Shown in pieces: positions 56,617 to 64,000 of a stretch of DNA of 64,000 bases; the stretch's first letter is position 1; the number at the start of each line of letters is the position of its first letter. The stretch comes from Streptomyces griseocarneus (GTDB taxonomy: Bacteria; Actinomycetota; Actinomycetes; Streptomycetales; Streptomycetaceae). The translations under genes and the position numbers were made by a program. Where the stretch lies: contig PENC01000001.1 of NCBI GenBank assembly GCA_003674045.1, positions 434,001-498,000 of the forward strand. Reading direction: 5' to 3'. The notes below the pieces were generated by a model. That model was given only the letters and a program-made list of their open reading frames with translations. It searched no databases and was not told where the DNA came from.

Positions 56617-59600
56617 TGCTGGCTCTCCTGTCGTTCCTGGCGTTCGTCTTCCGGCCGGGCGTCCCCGGCGGCCGGGCCTGTGGTCCACGCGACCACGTAC
56701 TCCCTCCCGGGCAGGCCCCGCGGGTTGGTGACGGTGCGGCAGCGCACCGGGTACCGGTGGTCGCCCACGGCGACCACCAGGGCGTCCGCCCGGGCCTCGA
56801 CCACGGCGAAGTCCTTCGGGCGTCCCCGCAGCCCGGTGCCCTCGGCCTGGGCCTTGGCCACCGCTTCCTTCGCCGCCCAGAACCGGGTGAACCACAGGGG
56901 CTGCGGTTCACCGGTCCGGAAGCACAGCGCGACGAGGAGTTCGCGCTCGGCGGGGCCGAGGGCGGCGCCCAGGGTCCCCGGCGGCCGGTGGGTGACCTCT
57001 TCGAGGTCGATGCCGACCGCCGCCGGGCGCCCGTCCGCGCCACGCGGCCGGACCAGGGCGACCGCGGCCTCGGCCCGGTGCGCCAGCGAGACGTCGAGGG
57101 CGGGGAGGACCCGGCCGTGCGCACCGGTCACCCGCGGTCGGCCGGACGCCTCGTTGTCCACCCGGATCTCGGCGGGGAACACCGGCCCCTCGCCGTGCTC
57201 CCACAGCCACCGGCGGACCGCGTCCTTGGCCGCGATCCGGCCGAGCAGCCACTGGCGGCGACCGGACGGCGGGCGCCGCTCGTGGTCCTCGCGCTCGGCG
57301 GTGCCGAGGTGCCGCCGCATCACGAGGTCGCGGGACGCGAGGTCGTGGCACCCGTCGAACAGGAGCACCCAGCCGCCCGGCTGGACCGCGGAGAGGGTGT
57401 TCCGCTCGGGGAAGCGTTCCTGTGCCTTGGTGTCCGCGCGGCTGTCGAACCGGTGGTCCTGCCAGCCGCCGATCTCCGCCCAGACGCGGCCGTCCACGAG
57501 CAGCTGGACGTCCGCCTCCACCGTGGCGTCGGTGACCGAGACGATCCTGACGAGGCACTCGACCCGGGTGCCGGGCGCCGGGTGCGGGCCGAAGAACCGG
57601 AGGTGCCGCACCCGGACGGGGAACACCAGGGTCCGCTCGGTCAGGGTGGCGAGGATCCAGTAGCCGAGCAGCTGCCCCACGTTGTCGAGCAGGGCGCCGG
57701 GCGCGGACGGGGCGGTGAGCACGCCGCGCACATGCGCGTCGCCGACCGCGGTCAGTTCGGTGACGCCCTGGAACGCCGGGCCGTGGAACATCCAGCGGTC
57801 CTCGTACAGCTGCCCGGCCGTGATCCCGGGAGCCCGTTCCTCCTCGGGCGCCCAGCGCCAGGGGCCGGGCGCGCCGCCGGGGTACCGGTCCGCGAGCTCC
57901 ACCTCGCCGTGCGCGTACGCCCCGAACGTCACACCGGCCCGGCCGGTCCCGCGCGCCTCGACGGTCACGGGGACGTCGACGGCGGGGGCCGCGGCCACCC
58001 AGCGGTTCAGCCGCACCTCGTGCAGCGCCACCGCGGTCGTCCCGGGCCGGGCCCGTTCGGCGTGCTCCGTCATGTGGTGCACCACCGTCGTGGCCGGGAC
58101 CACCGGCCACCGGTCGGCCTCGTCCGGCCAGCCGGGGCGCTGCGCGAAGAAGCAGTGGTCGCGCAGGTACGGCATGGCGTCCGTGGACACCCGCAGCACG
58201 GTGCGGACCGTGGCCGCCGCGGCGGCACGGGACACCGCGACGGCCGTGTCGGCGGTGTCCTTCAACAGGGCCCGCAGCTCGGCGTCCAGCGGAGTGCCGT
58301 CCGGGACGGGCGGCACCGCGCCGGAGTCCGTTCCCTGCCGCAGGGCGATCGCCGAGCGCACCGCGGCCACCGTCTCCCGGTCCAGGGACACCAGTCTCCC
58401 GCCCAGGTCCAGCCGCGAGGGCGGCATCCGGCGGGCCCGGGTGCCGCCGTCCGACGGGTCGCCGCCGACGGTCCACAGCGCCGTGGCGACCCGGAGCAGC
58501 TGCGCCGTCCCGTCCCGGTGCGGGGAGTTGGCCGCCACCACCAGGTGGGGGAGGCCGCGCAGGGTGTTCTCGACGAGCGAGCCCACCTGGCCCGTACCGG
58601 CCTGGACGAAGACCCGGAAGCCGGCCGCGTACATGGCCTCGACCATCGGGCGGAACCGGACGGGCTCCAGCAGGTGGCGTACGAAGAGCGATCTCACCTC
58701 GGCCTCGTCGCCGGGGTACTCCGCGGCGGTGGTCGCCGACCAGACGGGCACGGTCGGCCGACGCAGCTCGAACAGGCCCGCGTAGTGCCGGATCTGGTCG
58801 AGGTACGGCGCCAGCATCGGGGTGTGGAAGCCCGAACGGAACGGCAGGACCTGCCCGATGACGCCGCGTGCCCGGAAGTGCTTCACCAGGTCCTTCACCT
58901 GGTCCGGCGGGCCGCAGACCATCGACTGCTCCGGAGCGTTGTCGTGCGACAGCACCACGTCGGGACGGTCGGCGAGCGCGGCGGTGACCCGCTCGGCCGG
59001 TGCGCCCAGCGCGGCGAAGGACAGCCCGGCCACGCGCACCTGGTCCGGGTCGAAGGAGCGGGTGAACTCGTCGACCGCGTCCCCGGCGTACAGCCCGGCG
59101 GTGGCCATGGCCGTCCACTCGCCGATGCTGTGGCCCGCGACGGCGTCGGGCACGATGCCCATCCGGCGCAGCGCGGCGTCCAGCACCCGCCCCACGGCGA
59201 TGACCCCGGCCCCGTGCCGTCCGACGTCCGCCACATCGGCCCCGGCCCCGGAGCCGCCGAACCCCGCGGGCAGCAGCGACGCGAGGCCGAACCGCTCGAC
59301 GACGTCGTCGATCCGGGGCCGGAACTCGGCCTCCAGACCGGGGAAGACGAAGGCCAGCCGCCCGCCTTCGGGACCGCCGAGCAGCGGTTCCGGGGAGAAC
59401 CACACGTCGCCGCGCCCGCGCCAGGGGGACCCCTTGGCCACCGCCTTCCGGGCCAGGGCGAGGCGCTCGGCGGTCGGGGCGACGACGCCCAGCCGGGCGC
59501 GTCCGTCGTGCGCGGGCCGTCGTCCGCGGACGACGGTGTCCTCGGCGTCGAGCAGCGCGGCGAGCTCCTGCGGGGAGTCCGCGGCCAGCCGGAGTACCTG

Positions 59601-61049
59601 TTCCGGCTCACGGACCTCCACCACCGGACGGTCCGGGCCGGGGGCGGCTTCGAGCACCACATGGGCGTTGATGCCGCCGAAGCCGAACGCGTTGACACCG
59701 GCGACCCGTTTGCCGGGTGCCCAGTCCCGCGCCGCGGCGATCGTCCGGAAGCGGGTGCGGGCCAGGGCCGGGTGGGGCTCCTCGCAGTGCAGGGTCGGCG
59801 GCAGCACGCCGTGGTGCACCGCGAGCGCCGCCTTGATCAGACCGGCCACACCGGCGGCGGGCATGGTGTGCCCGATCATCGACTTCACGGACCCGAGCAC
59901 CGGCCGGTCCCCGTCGCCGGACGGGCCGAACACCTCGGCCAGGGTGGCCAGTTCGGCCGCGTCCCCGGAGGGGGTGGCGGTCCCGTGGGCCTCCAGCAGC
60001 CCGACCGACCCCGGTGCGGCGGGATCCAGCCCCGCCTCGCGCCAGGCCGCCCGCACCGCCTTCACCTGGCCCGAGGGATCGGGGTTGACGAGGCTGCCGC
60101 TGCGGCCGTCGCTGGCCACGCCGGTGCCGCGGACGACGGCGTAGACGCGGTCGCCGTCGCGCAGCGCGTCGGAGAGGCGCTTGAGCGCCACGACGCCGGT
60201 GCCCTCGCCGATCAGCAGCCCGTCCGCGTCCCGGTGGAACGGGCGGATCCGCTGGCTCGGCGACATCGCGCGCAGCCGGGAGAACAGGGACCACAGCGTG
60301 ATGTCGTGACAGTGGTGGACCCCGCCCGCCAGCACCAGGTCGCAGCGGCCCGCGGCCAGTTCGCCGACCGCCTGGTCGACCGCGACCAGCGAGGACGCGC
60401 AGGCGGCGTCCACCGTGTACGCCGGGCCGCGCAGGTCGAGCCGGTTGGCCACCCGGGAGGCGGTCAGGTTGGGCACCAGGTTGATCGCCTGCTCGGGCTC
60501 GTCCGGTCCCAGCTGCCGCGTGTACGCCCGCCGGACCCGCTCCAGCAGTCCGGCGTCCAGCTCGGGCAGCACCTCCGCGAGGGTCCGCACCAGCTGGTTG
60601 GAGGTCTGGACGGACTGGGTGCCGCGCGCCATGCCGGGGGACAGATAGCCGCCCCGGCCCAGGATCACCCCGATCCGGTCCCGGTCCGGCAGCCGTTCCT
60701 CGCCGCCCGCGTCCGCGATCGCCTCGGCGGCCACGTGCAGCGCGATGAGCTGCTCCGGTTCGGTGCCCGGCACCGAGCTGGGCATGATCCCGAACCGGGT
60801 CGCCTCCACCTCGGCCAGCTCGTCGACGAATCCGCCGCGACGGCAGTACACCCGGTCCGAACGGCCGCCGGCCGCCGCAGGATCGTAGAAGGAGGGGTCC
60901 CAGCGGCCGGCCGGGACCTCGGTGATCGCGTCGGTCCCGGCCGTCAGGTTGCGCCAGTACGTCGCGAGGTCCGGCGCGCCGGGGAAGAGGACGGCCATGC
61001 CGACGATGGCGACGGCGGGACGGCCCACAGGTGTGTGATGCGTGCTCAT
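56613..61049 (-). CDS. Type I PKS protein: KS-AT-DH-phosphopantetheinyl transferase
   Basis: This 1478-residue protein is of the PUFA/hglE-like iterative class. It has a KS domain (about 1-460; active Cys217 in VDAACASSL, His in EAHGTATPSGD, Lys in IGHTMPAAGVAGLIKAAL), an AT-like domain (about 560-860; GHSIGEW), a hot-dog DH region (about 960-1200; RDHCFFAQRPGWPDEADRWPVVP and LLDNVGQLLGYW), and a C-terminal phosphopantetheinyl transferase (about 1260-1440; GIDLEEV and FWAAKEAVAKAQAEG). It has no ACP or KR itself, so it must work with the upstream AT-ACP-KR protein and the free ACP. The built-in transferase would activate those carriers. It starts one base after the preceding stop. Confidence 0.9.
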   Translation of the reverse strand: MSTHHTPVGRPAVAIVGMAVLFPGAPDLATYWRNLTAGTDAITEVPAGRWDPSFYDPAAAGGRSDRVYCRRGGFVDELAEVEATRFGIMPSSVPGTEPEQLIALHVAAEAIADAGGEERLPDRDRIGVILGRGGYLSPGMARGTQSVQTSNQLVRTLAEVLPELDAGLLERVRRAYTRQLGPDEPEQAINLVPNLTASRVANRLDLRGPAYTVDAACASSLVAVDQAVGELAAGRCDLVLAGGVHHCHDITLWSLFSRLRAMSPSQRIRPFHRDADGLLIGEGTGVVALKRLSDALRDGDRVYAVVRGTGVASDGRSGSLVNPDPSGQVKAVRAAWREAGLDPAAPGSVGLLEAHGTATPSGDAAELATLAEVFGPSGDGDRPVLGSVKSMIGHTMPAAGVAGLIKAALAVHHGVLPPTLHCEEPHPALARTRFRTIAAARDWAPGKRVAGVNAFGFGGINAHVVLEAAPGPDRPVVEVREPEQVLRLAADSPQELAALLDAEDTVVRGRRPAHDGRARLGVVAPTAERLALARKAVAKGSPWRGRGDVWFSPEPLLGGPEGGRLAFVFPGLEAEFRPRIDDVVERFGLASLLPAGFGGSGAGADVADVGRHGAGVIAVGRVLDAALRRMGIVPDAVAGHSIGEWTAMATAGLYAGDAVDEFTRSFDPDQVRVAGLSFAALGAPAERVTAALADRPDVVLSHDNAPEQSMVCGPPDQVKDLVKHFRARGVIGQVLPFRSGFHTPMLAPYLDQIRHYAGLFELRRPTVPVWSATTAAEYPGDEAEVRSLFVRHLLEPVRFRPMVEAMYAAGFRVFVQAGTGQVGSLVENTLRGLPHLVVAANSPHRDGTAQLLRVATALWTVGGDPSDGGTRARRMPPSRLDLGGRLVSLDRETVAAVRSAIALRQGTDSGAVPPVPDGTPLDAELRALLKDTADTAVAVSRAAAAATVRTVLRVSTDAMPYLRDHCFFAQRPGWPDEADRWPVVPATTVVHHMTEHAERARPGTTAVALHEVRLNRWVAAAPAVDVPVTVEARGTGRAGVTFGAYAHGEVELADRYPGGAPGPWRWAPEEERAPGITAGQLYEDRWMFHGPAFQGVTELTAVGDAHVRGVLTAPSAPGALLDNVGQLLGYWILATLTERTLVFPVRVRHLRFFGPHPAPGTRVECLVRIVSVTDATVEADVQLLVDGRVWAEIGGWQDHRFDSRADTKAQERFPERNTLSAVQPGGWVLLFDGCHDLASRDLVMRRHLGTAEREDHERRPPSGRRQWLLGRIAAKDAVRRWLWEHGEGPVFPAEIRVDNEASGRPRVTGAHGRVLPALDVSLAHRAEAAVALVRPRGADGRPAAVGIDLEEVTHRPPGTLGAALGPAERELLVALCFRTGEPQPLWFTRFWAAKEAVAKAQAEGTGLRGRPKDFAVVEARADALVVAVGDHRYPVRCRTVTNPRGLPGREYVVAWTTGPAAGDARPEDERQERQESQQ

Positions 61050-61050
61050 G

Positions 61051-64000
61051 TCACCAGCTCGTTGCGGTGTAGACGACGGCGTCGGCCGATTCCTCGCCCC
61101 AGGCGAGCTCGCGCAGCAGGCACAGCGCCCCCTCCTCGGGGTCGATGAGTCCGATGCCGCGCCGCGCGTACTCCCGGGCGAGCTCGGGCGTCACCATGCC
61201 CGCGTGCTCCCCGTCCGGCGCCCAGGGCCCCCAGTGCACGGTCAGCGCACGGGACGTGGTCCTCGCCGCCCACCGGCCGCCGAGGGACTGCAGGGCGTCG
61301 TTGGCGGCCGCGTAGTCCGCCTGGCCGCGGTTGCCGAGGACGGCCGCGATGCTGCCGAAGAACACGGCGAACCGGGGGGCCCGCGGCAGTTCGTCCAGCG
61401 CGGCCAGCAGGGTGTGCGCGCCGTCGACCTTGGTGCTGTAGACCCGGCGGAAGGAGTCGGGGTCCTTCTCGGCCAGCACGCGGTCCTCGATGATCCCGGC
61501 CGCGTACACCACGCCGTCGAGTCGGCCGTGTTCGGCGTGGACGTCCGCCACCAGGCGCCGCACCGCCTCGGGGTCCCGGACGTCCACCGGGTGGTAGCGC
61601 ACCGGGCTGCCCAGGCCTTGCAGGGTGTCGAGGGTGTGACGGACCTCCCGGCGGGCGAGGATCTCCGAGACGGCCCGCTCGATGTCGGCCGGGGAGCGGT
61701 CGCCCCGCCCGGCCAGGGCGGCCCGCAGCGCGGCCCGGTCCGGCGCCTGCCGGACGGCGTCGTCCTCGGGGGGCTCGGTCAGGGACGTCCGGCCGGCCAG
61801 TTCGATCCGGCAGCGGGAGGCCGCCGCCAGCGTCGCGGCGATCCGCGCGGAGATGCCCCGGGCGCCGCCGATCAGCAGCACCACCGCGTCCCGGTCCAGG
61901 CCGATGGCGGCCGCCTCGGCCGTACCGTCCCCGGCCGGGCCGGCGCCGCGGTCGCCCAGGGCGCCGAGGCCGGCGGCCGCGGTTTCGAGGCCGTGCCGGC
62001 CGCCGTCCGGCGAGCGCAGCACCACCGGGGCCGGCTCCCCGGCCGTCAACTCGCCCACCAGCGCGGCCGCCACCTCGGCGGCGGTCAGCCGCGGGGACAG
62101 CTCGACGAACCGGGCGAGGGTGTCCGGGTACTCCCGGGCGACGGTCCGGAACAGGCCCCGCAGCCCGTCCGCCCGTCCGCCGACCCCGGCGGGGACGTCC
62201 GCGCCGGCGGCGGGCGCGGCCGCGAGCAGCCAGCGCGGCCCGTGCCGCAGCGCGGCCTGGAACACCGGGAAGGCCCCGGGCAGGAGCGGTTCGCCGCCGT
62301 CCTGCGACAGCGCCTCCAGGTGGAACACCCCGTCCAGCGGGCCGTCCTCGTCCGTGAGCACGTGGTTCGCCCGCAGGACGACCGCCTCCGCGCCGCGGGC
62401 GCCCAGCAGGGCGGCCAGCGCGTCGGGCACCGGCCCGGCACCGCCCAGCAGGGCGAACCGTGTTCCTTCCAGTACCGCGAAGTCCCCGTCGGGGGAGGGG
62501 AGACGGACACTGCGCAGGACCAGCCTGCCGGGGGCCTCGCCGGTGACGGCCGGACCGGGGTCCGCCGCGGTGGCGGGGGCCTGCGGTGCGGGGACCGTTC
62601 CCCCGCCGGGCAGCCGCTCCTCCAGCAGCTCGGCGATGCCGGACGCCGTACGGGCCTTGGAGACCGCCTCCAGCTCCGCGTCGTCGAGCCGGGGGATCTC
62701 CGTTCCGTCGCCGCCGAAGCCCAGCCGTGCGGCCAGCTCGCCGACGATCTCGACCCGCTTGATCGAGTCGATGCTCAGATCGGCCTCCAGGTCGAGACCG
62801 GGCTCGATCATGTCGAGGGGATAGCCGGTGCGTTCGCTGATGATGTCCAGGACGGTCGTCAGCACGTCGGCCGGTGCGGTGGGCGCCGCCGGGGACTCCG
62901 GGGGAGCGGCGACGGGAGCAGGCTCCGGGACAGCCGACGGGAGCACGTCCGGCCGGAACGTGTCCGGTACCGGCGCAGGCACCGGCGTCGCCGCGACCGG
63001 CGGCACGCCCGCCGTCCCGCCGAGGTACGTCAGCAGCACGTCGCGCTGGGCCGCGACCAGCTCCCGGCTGGTGCGCAGGAATTCATGGACCATCCGGTCA
63101 CGGTCGTCCGCCGTGCCGCCGTCCTGGGCCCGGATCACTGTCATCTCCTCCATCGGTATGCGTCGGGCGGGTGCGAGCGAGCCGGGCAGCAGGCCGCCGT
63201 CGCGGGTGCGGGTCAGCCGGCCGTTGACGATCCAGCCGGGTGCCGCGGGGCAGGTCCCGGGGACGGCTTCGACGCTGTCGCGCCCCCGGTGCGTCCAGCC
63301 GGTGCGGACGGGGACGCCGGCGACGGCGAGCCGGGCGAGCAGGCCCAGGAAGCCGCGCAGTCCGGGGCCTTCGGGCCCCTCGCACCCCACCGCGGTGTGC
63401 GGGCGGTCGCCGAGGATCCGGCCCACGAGCCCCGTCAGCACCGAGCCCGGACCGGCCTCCACGAAGATCCGGACACCGGCCTCGTACATCCGCTCGATCT
63501 GCTGCGCGAAGAGCACGGGGGAGCCGATCTGGGCCGCCAGCTCGGCCCGTATCCCGTCCGGCTGGCCGGGATAGGCGGCGGCCGTCCGGTTCGCCCACAC
63601 CGGTATCTCCGGGACGGTCAGGTGCCGGGCGGCGAGGGCCTCGGCGAACCGCTCGCCCGCCGGGGCCACCAGGGGACTGTGGAAGGCGCACGCCACCGGC
63701 ACGGGCGTGGCTCCCAGGCCCCGCTCGCGCAGTCGGCGTACCGCTTCCCCGACCGCCTCGACGGGACCGGAGATCACGGTCTGCCGCGGTGCGTTGTGGT
63801 TCGCGACCGTCACCCGGCCGTCCAGCCCGGCCGCCCGCAGCTCCCCGGCGACGTCCTCGTGCCCGGCCGCCACGGCGGCCATGGTCCCCGGCTCCGCGCC
63901 GGCGGCGGCCAGGATCGCCTCCGCGCGCGCCGCGCTCAGCTCCAGCAGCGTCTCCGGGCCGAACGCCCCGGCCGCGCACAGCGCGACCAGTTCGCCGTAG
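61051..64000 (-). CDS. Type I PKS protein, partial: AT-ACP-KR (5' end outside window)
   Basis: The frame is open from the right edge to a TGA at 61051. It enters inside an AT domain: YGELVALCAAGAFGPETLLEL follows the expected GHS motif just outside the window. A Pro/Ala linker leads to a single ACP with DLSIDSIKRVEIVGEL, the DSIKRVEI form typical of PUFA and heterocyst-glycolipid synthases. A KR domain follows, with LLIGGARGISARIAATLA, VYAAGIIEDRVLAEKD, FGSIAAVLGNRGQADYAAANDAL. A KS is expected upstream. Together with the next protein this makes a KS-AT-ACP-KR plus KS-AT-DH synthase for an acyl chain. Confidence 0.88.
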   Translation of the reverse strand, partial: YGELVALCAAGAFGPETLLELSAARAEAILAAAGAEPGTMAAVAAGHEDVAGELRAAGLDGRVTVANHNAPRQTVISGPVEAVGEAVRRLRERGLGATPVPVACAFHSPLVAPAGERFAEALAARHLTVPEIPVWANRTAAAYPGQPDGIRAELAAQIGSPVLFAQQIERMYEAGVRIFVEAGPGSVLTGLVGRILGDRPHTAVGCEGPEGPGLRGFLGLLARLAVAGVPVRTGWTHRGRDSVEAVPGTCPAAPGWIVNGRLTRTRDGGLLPGSLAPARRIPMEEMTVIRAQDGGTADDRDRMVHEFLRTSRELVAAQRDVLLTYLGGTAGVPPVAATPVPAPVPDTFRPDVLPSAVPEPAPVAAPPESPAAPTAPADVLTTVLDIISERTGYPLDMIEPGLDLEADLSIDSIKRVEIVGELAARLGFGGDGTEIPRLDDAELEAVSKARTASGIAELLEERLPGGGTVPAPQAPATAADPGPAVTGEAPGRLVLRSVRLPSPDGDFAVLEGTRFALLGGAGPVPDALAALLGARGAEAVVLRANHVLTDEDGPLDGVFHLEALSQDGGEPLLPGAFPVFQAALRHGPRWLLAAAPAAGADVPAGVGGRADGLRGLFRTVAREYPDTLARFVELSPRLTAAEVAAALVGELTAGEPAPVVLRSPDGGRHGLETAAAGLGALGDRGAGPAGDGTAEAAAIGLDRDAVVLLIGGARGISARIAATLAAASRCRIELAGRTSLTEPPEDDAVRQAPDRAALRAALAGRGDRSPADIERAVSEILARREVRHTLDTLQGLGSPVRYHPVDVRDPEAVRRLVADVHAEHGRLDGVVYAAGIIEDRVLAEKDPDSFRRVYSTKVDGAHTLLAALDELPRAPRFAVFFGSIAAVLGNRGQADYAAANDALQSLGGRWAARTTSRALTVHWGPWAPDGEHAGMVTPELAREYARRGIGLIDPEEGALCLLRELAWGEESADAVVYTATSW

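Noticed and set aside
56595..61148. Plus-strand open frame of 1517 codons
   Set aside because: It is antisense to the KS-AT-DH-PPTase gene. Its translation is Arg/Gly/Pro/His-rich with no domain, as expected for the reverse of a GC-rich gene.

Overview
The window is a stretch of a high-GC actinobacterial chromosome, almost certainly Streptomyces. Codon third positions are strongly GC-biased, GTG starts and 4-base ATGA/GTGA gene overlaps are common, and the protein families (IclR AllR, LuxR/NarX-type pairs, DUF5955, DUF6126, a CYP450, an RNase Sa-like RNase, a PUFA/hglE-type PKS) are typical of that genus. No rRNA, tRNA or CRISPR array was seen.

Purine/ureide catabolism is the backbone of the left half. 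The gcl-glxR-hyi operon (779-4301) turns glyoxylate into glycerate. The uraD-uraH-uricase-8-oxoguanine deaminase-NCS2 permease run (11784-16659) makes and oxidises urate. aceB (malate synthase), allR (IclR repressor), allB and alc lie at 23489-31063. Together these take purines through urate and allantoin to glyoxylate, then to malate or glycerate. Two candidate operator families link the separate blocks. A YfcC-type carrier follows the permease.

Interleaved with this backbone are other modules. An accessory island (about 5.1-11.4 kb) holds a transposon-like element with a secreted passenger protein, a graspetide (ATP-grasp RiPP) cluster tgmA-B-C, a run of tiny coupled genes, a class IV aminotransferase-fold gene and an HTH-SUMF1 fusion. 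A complete pqqA-C-D-E-propeller-pqqB operon lies at 18375-23352, with an unusually long PqqA.

The middle (31-45 kb) holds a TenA-like protein, an autoregulated XRE-cupin/DUF6126 pair, a secreted RNase, a secreted beta-helix protein, a P450, a LysE exporter, and a GntR-controlled sugar ABC transporter followed by a ROK kinase.

From 45.3 to 54.2 kb comes the most unusual region. Two decaying gene fragments abut each other. Next are two 20-22-residue amphipathic peptides that align without gaps, a LuxR-type response regulator with a NarX-type kinase, and a convergent three-gene operon of secreted proteins (zinc metalloprotease, papain-like protease, C-terminally anchored protein). An inverted repeat TGCGG-N5-CCGCA occurs both beside the peptide promoter and upstream of the protease operon. 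A large unknown lipoprotein follows.

The right end (54302 to beyond 64000, minus strand) is part of a PUFA/hglE-like iterative PKS cluster: a partial AT-ACP-KR protein, a KS-AT-DH-phosphopantetheinyl transferase protein, a free ACP, an alpha/beta hydrolase and a glycosyltransferase. A glycosylated lipid product is plausible. A dispersed repeat of about 90-130 bp occurs at least seven times, always just after a gene or between converging genes.
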